This document shows, piece by piece, positions 60,367 through 64,000 of a stretch of 64,000 nt of DNA; the first letter of the stretch is position 1; the number at the start of each line of letters is the position of its first letter. The position numbers and the translations under genes are program-made. The DNA is taken from positions 124,001 through 188,000 of the forward strand of contig JBAIAA010000024.1 in NCBI GenBank assembly GCA_037893245.1, read 5' to 3'. Below the pieces are notes generated by a model, which had not been told where the DNA came from, searched no databases, and saw only the letters and a list, made by a program, of their open reading frames with translations. The stretch comes from Crossaster papposus (taxonomy: Eukaryota; Echinodermata; Asteroidea; Velatida; Solasteridae).

Positions 60367-63300
60367 ATGTCTTGAGAATCGTGTCATACAGTATACAATA
60401 TGGCTCTTTATTATATTTATCACTTTGTTTTGTGCTTGAGATGTCAAATGAAAATAGCACCACACCATTTATACACCACTATGTAGTCATGTTTCCACAT
60501 CACATTTGTCGGGCCCATAGCTGTGACTGTCTTTACGAAATTGGCAACAACTAAAGTCGTCTGATGAATCACATATTTGCAGTTAATCAAGAACTCTGAA
60601 GCTGCGAGGCAATGGTCAATTCTAGTATCGAGTGTCGGAGGTTCTCAGATTTCACGACAACATTTAAAGGTTGAGTGCAGCATTTAACATACATGTCCGG
60701 GCCGCCGCCGACAGAAATGATTACTTCGAAATTGACTTATCAAGTTGGTGGCGTACGCTATCAGACGGCTTTTGATAATTTCTTCCTTTGATAATTTCCC
60801 CTTATAACTATCTTGGAATCTTGCTTACCTATCTTTCTCAACTGCAATTTTATTTTTCCCTTTGTTTCATTCATTTGAAACTTTTGCGTAAACACTATTT
60901 ACATGTATCTTTATTCTTTGAGGCTAAAAAAGATCTTCTGAATTCTAAATTCTAAAATAGAGCTCCCTTTTGAATCTGTAAACACTTTTTGCTTTGCTCA
61001 ACTAACCACCTGTTAAACATTTAAGTATCTATTTATTTACTTATATGTATTAAACAGTCTTTTGTCTTCATTTATCTACGAGTATTCATATTTTTACCAT
61101 GCATTTCTGGTTGCATAACACTTTTTGGTTGTGTAATTTGCATCACTCGTGTGGGTTTAGATTCACGTGTAAATTAGAGGCACTGAATTTCCGATCCAGT
61201 CAGAAATGAGGAAGTAGCTTCGAGCGTAGTGGTCGTGATTTTTGCGTTGTGATTGCTCATTCTGTTTCCGGTTACATCATGTATTATGCATTCAGCCCGA
61301 CTTCAGATTAACCCAAGCTGAATTTGCTCCGGGCCTGAGTTCCTTTCTCCCCTTCTCCCATTTCTTTCTTTTCTTTACCTCGTTGGATTGCCGTGTTAAT
61401 TAAACTCCCCTGGTCATTAATGCATGGTGGGTTACGGACCGGCAAGGCATTAGCATGGCACGAGACTTTGAACGCATTAAATGTTGATTAACTGATAGTT
61501 AGCCTTTGAAAATTAAGGGGGAAAAACATTAGGGGAGAGTTATTGCAAAGAGGAAAAAAAGCAAAAGACAGGTGTAGACACAAAATAGTTTGCCATCAGT
61601 CTAAAAGCTGAAGTTACAAAATGAGGAAAAACATATATTTGTTGTATGCCGAGTGTCATAGATATTAAATATGCCACGTCACAAATCTACAAGTATTTAG
61701 AGTCATTATTGGCTTTGTAGGCAGGCCAACCATGCAGTTTTTCAGGCTTTGCTGTGCTTCCACCGTGACATTTTCTGTAGATCAGTGTTTTAACAAACTT
61801 GCTGTCAATACTGTATACATACATCGTTATGTTTTAAACTAAAAAAACAAACTCAAAAATGAGAATAGTTGAATCAGACACTGCTTGCTTGGCGGAATTT
61901 TAGTTTGGTTAGATGTTCAGCATTTTTGTTGGTAGTGGAGTGGAGGGTTTCATTATTAAGGATAGTACCTTCTAGCTAAATGTTGAAAGGACTTGTAAGT
62001 CTTTCACGACGTGCTTCATTTCTGAACAAAATAAATACAATTCCTTACAATTGACAGCTAAAGTACCATTCCTTCCTGCGTTCTTCTTACGATTGCATTA
62101 AAAGAAAATTAGCTTTGCATTAGCAGTGGTCACAGCTAATCATTTAGTGTCAGCAGGAGAATACCCTTCCCTCTAGGGATTCCACGATATTCATGTTAAG
62201 TTGTTTTTATTAAGGGGGGGGGGGGGCTTTTGCACACAGTAAAAGTCCCCCTTAGTTGCCCGATTCCTCACAGCATTTTTTCGCCTTCTTTTTTATCTTC
62301 CTGCTGACTCGCTTGTGAAGTCAAGAGATCCAATTTGAATTTTATGGACCAGCCAAAGAGATGCCCATGAATTTTCATGCAGCGACATGAAGTGCTCGTC
62401 ACTGGTTTTAGGTGACGCGGCCTGCAGCGTGCCAAGACATTTATTTTCGACCTCTGCGCTGGAATCTTTTTCTCTCTTTTACATTTTTTTTCTTCCGTTT
62501 TTTCCCGTATTTCTTCCTAGGGCATTTACTCAACCGGAAGTTCAAACCCTGTCAATTTTTTTTAATCCAAATTTAAGGTTGTTGCAAAAGCTCAAGGCTG
62601 TTCTTGTTCATTTCATTCATTCTTTTTGACACCACCTCTGGGGTTGTTTTTTCAGTCAGGGAATATAAATAATCCTTTTGGCTGCCACACTTGTCGGTCC
62701 TTCAAGTTGGTTTGGATTTTGTTTAGCGTGATTAAGAAATGTGTCAAGATCTCTTGAACATGTCCTGGAAGTATTTTGGTGCAGTTCCAGGAGTAAGTGT
62801 GTTGTTGTGGCTGTAATGACAGCTGAGATAGATCTGTGGTATGAGAGAGAGAGAGAACGCTTTCGCAGGAATGACATTTTCATCCCAAACTTAAGAGGAA
62901 ACTAAGACAAAATAAGATCTTTGATGTCGAGAGAACGTACAGTTTTGTTGTATGGGCCTGTGCATTCAATAATTACATGTGGGTATTTATTATTGACACT
63001 AAATTAAGTTAAGGCCTATTGTCTGTGGCTGTAGCCAACTGCAACTTCTTGAACCCCTTGACCCCCGTTTGAATTTCTCACTGCACTGGATTATACACAT
63101 GACTGCACAGCAGCCTTTGTCCTGTAGTTGCACTGCACAATGGACCTGAGCGTGCAGCTGTCACACAGACCATAGCATTGCTGACAACAGCATTCAGAAC
63201 GGATTAGCGACTCCTGATGTCAAGGAGTTAATGCCTATAATGTCTCTTTAATCCCTTTCTGGGAGAGACCTACTTTTAATCCCTTAATCCTCCAGGCTCT

Positions 63301-64000
63301 TACAATGGTCTTTAATTCCCTTAATCCTTCACTGACTGGGTCTAGTAATGCTTTATTTAACAGTTGTGTACGGGTACTCTTTTAATGTCACAATTTCTAT
63401 TGGGAACCGGTCAAACAGAGTGGATTATTGTGTATAGTACCAGCTTTAGGTGTGGTCATTTTACTAGATCTAACCAGCAGCAAGTCAGAGGAGCTCGACA
63501 TTAGGGGTCCTTGGTTGTCTTCATTTGTGCAGATAAGTCTCTGTCAAATTTGTTTTCCCTCCCCCAAATGGCATTATATCGGTACTTGTGCCTCATAACT
63601 CTAGCCCCTAGCACCATTTCGCTGTACTGATATCTGATCTGCTTGTTGTTTTCTTGACTTGTTTAGTTGTTATGGTTGTAGACCTGCAGGTATATGTCGG
63701 GCTACACCCTGGTATTACATTGCATCTTATAATAATATTAATTTATACCATAACCACAGACTTGACTCATTTTGTAATTAATTTGGAGAGCTCTCTAGAT
63801 TTCCAGTAAAAGTGGCTGGATTTACGATTCCCACACCCTCCTTTCTTTCTTTATTGTCTTAGAAAATGTACATTATGAAAATTGAGATGCTGTAGAAAGG
63901 GTCATTGTACAAGACATTTTATTTTCATTGAAGGTGGTGGGAGGAGGTGGGGGGGGGGGGTGATTAAGGTCATTGAAACTTGAATTCAAACTTATTCCAA

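Larger units (their letters stand above)
53915..64000 (+). other. AGBL4 intron 6 (incomplete, more than 10 kb)
   Basis: No catalytic-domain exon of CCP6 was found up to the window end. The interval holds four inverted-repeat elements (54005-54173, 55197-55930, 59734-59890, 60138-60366), a CpG-rich patch (57840-58600) and a C23 run (57688-57710). The 60.4-64.0 kb part is AT-rich, with a G13 run at 62214 and nothing else assignable. Confidence 0.75.

Overview
The window looks like nuclear DNA of a marine invertebrate deuterostome, most likely an echinoderm (possibly a sea star). This is an inference. It rests on spliced metazoan genes with long introns, AT-rich non-coding DNA that keeps its CpG, many miniature inverted-repeat elements, tRNA-derived SINEs, recurrent TACATGTA palindromes and many long G or C runs. 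There is no prokaryotic gene organisation, no operon and no CRISPR array.

Only two host protein-coding genes can be supported, and both are incomplete here. On the minus strand, 7571-7782 is the first coding exon of an ELAV/Hu RNA-binding protein; its other exons lie to the left, beyond position 1. On the plus strand, 24652-53914 holds the first six coding exons of a cytosolic carboxypeptidase 6 (AGBL4/CCP6), a tubulin deglutamylase. The exons are 24652-24676, 27712-27834, 28409-28533, 28955-29049, 44865-45081 and 53875-53914. They splice in frame into the N-terminal 208 residues and stop before the zinc-binding catalytic domain, which must lie to the right of 64000. The two genes are head to head, with start codons about 16.9 kb apart.

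Layout: 1-7570 is ELAV intron. 7783-24651 is the divergent upstream/intergenic region, with several miniature elements, a GC-rich patch near 18.4-18.75 kb, a candidate ELAV 5' splice donor near 19.57 kb and a SINE just before the AGBL4 start. 24677-64000 is AGBL4 intron DNA between small exons. It carries a 5'-truncated non-LTR retrotransposon with an open C-terminal reading frame (about 33.0-33.85 kb), more SINEs and at least six families of inverted-repeat elements. These include a 157-bp near-perfect foldback (59734-59890) and a CpG-rich 734-bp element (55197-55930).

No functional link between the two genes can be read from the sequence. The AGBL4 start has a TISU/YY1-like context, and an RFX X-box-like palindrome lies about 0.2 kb into intron 1. 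That would fit a gene of ciliary/axonemal tubulin modification, but it is untested. No wholly new gene system was found. The most unusual content is the set of small foldback elements and the paired long C and G tracts.
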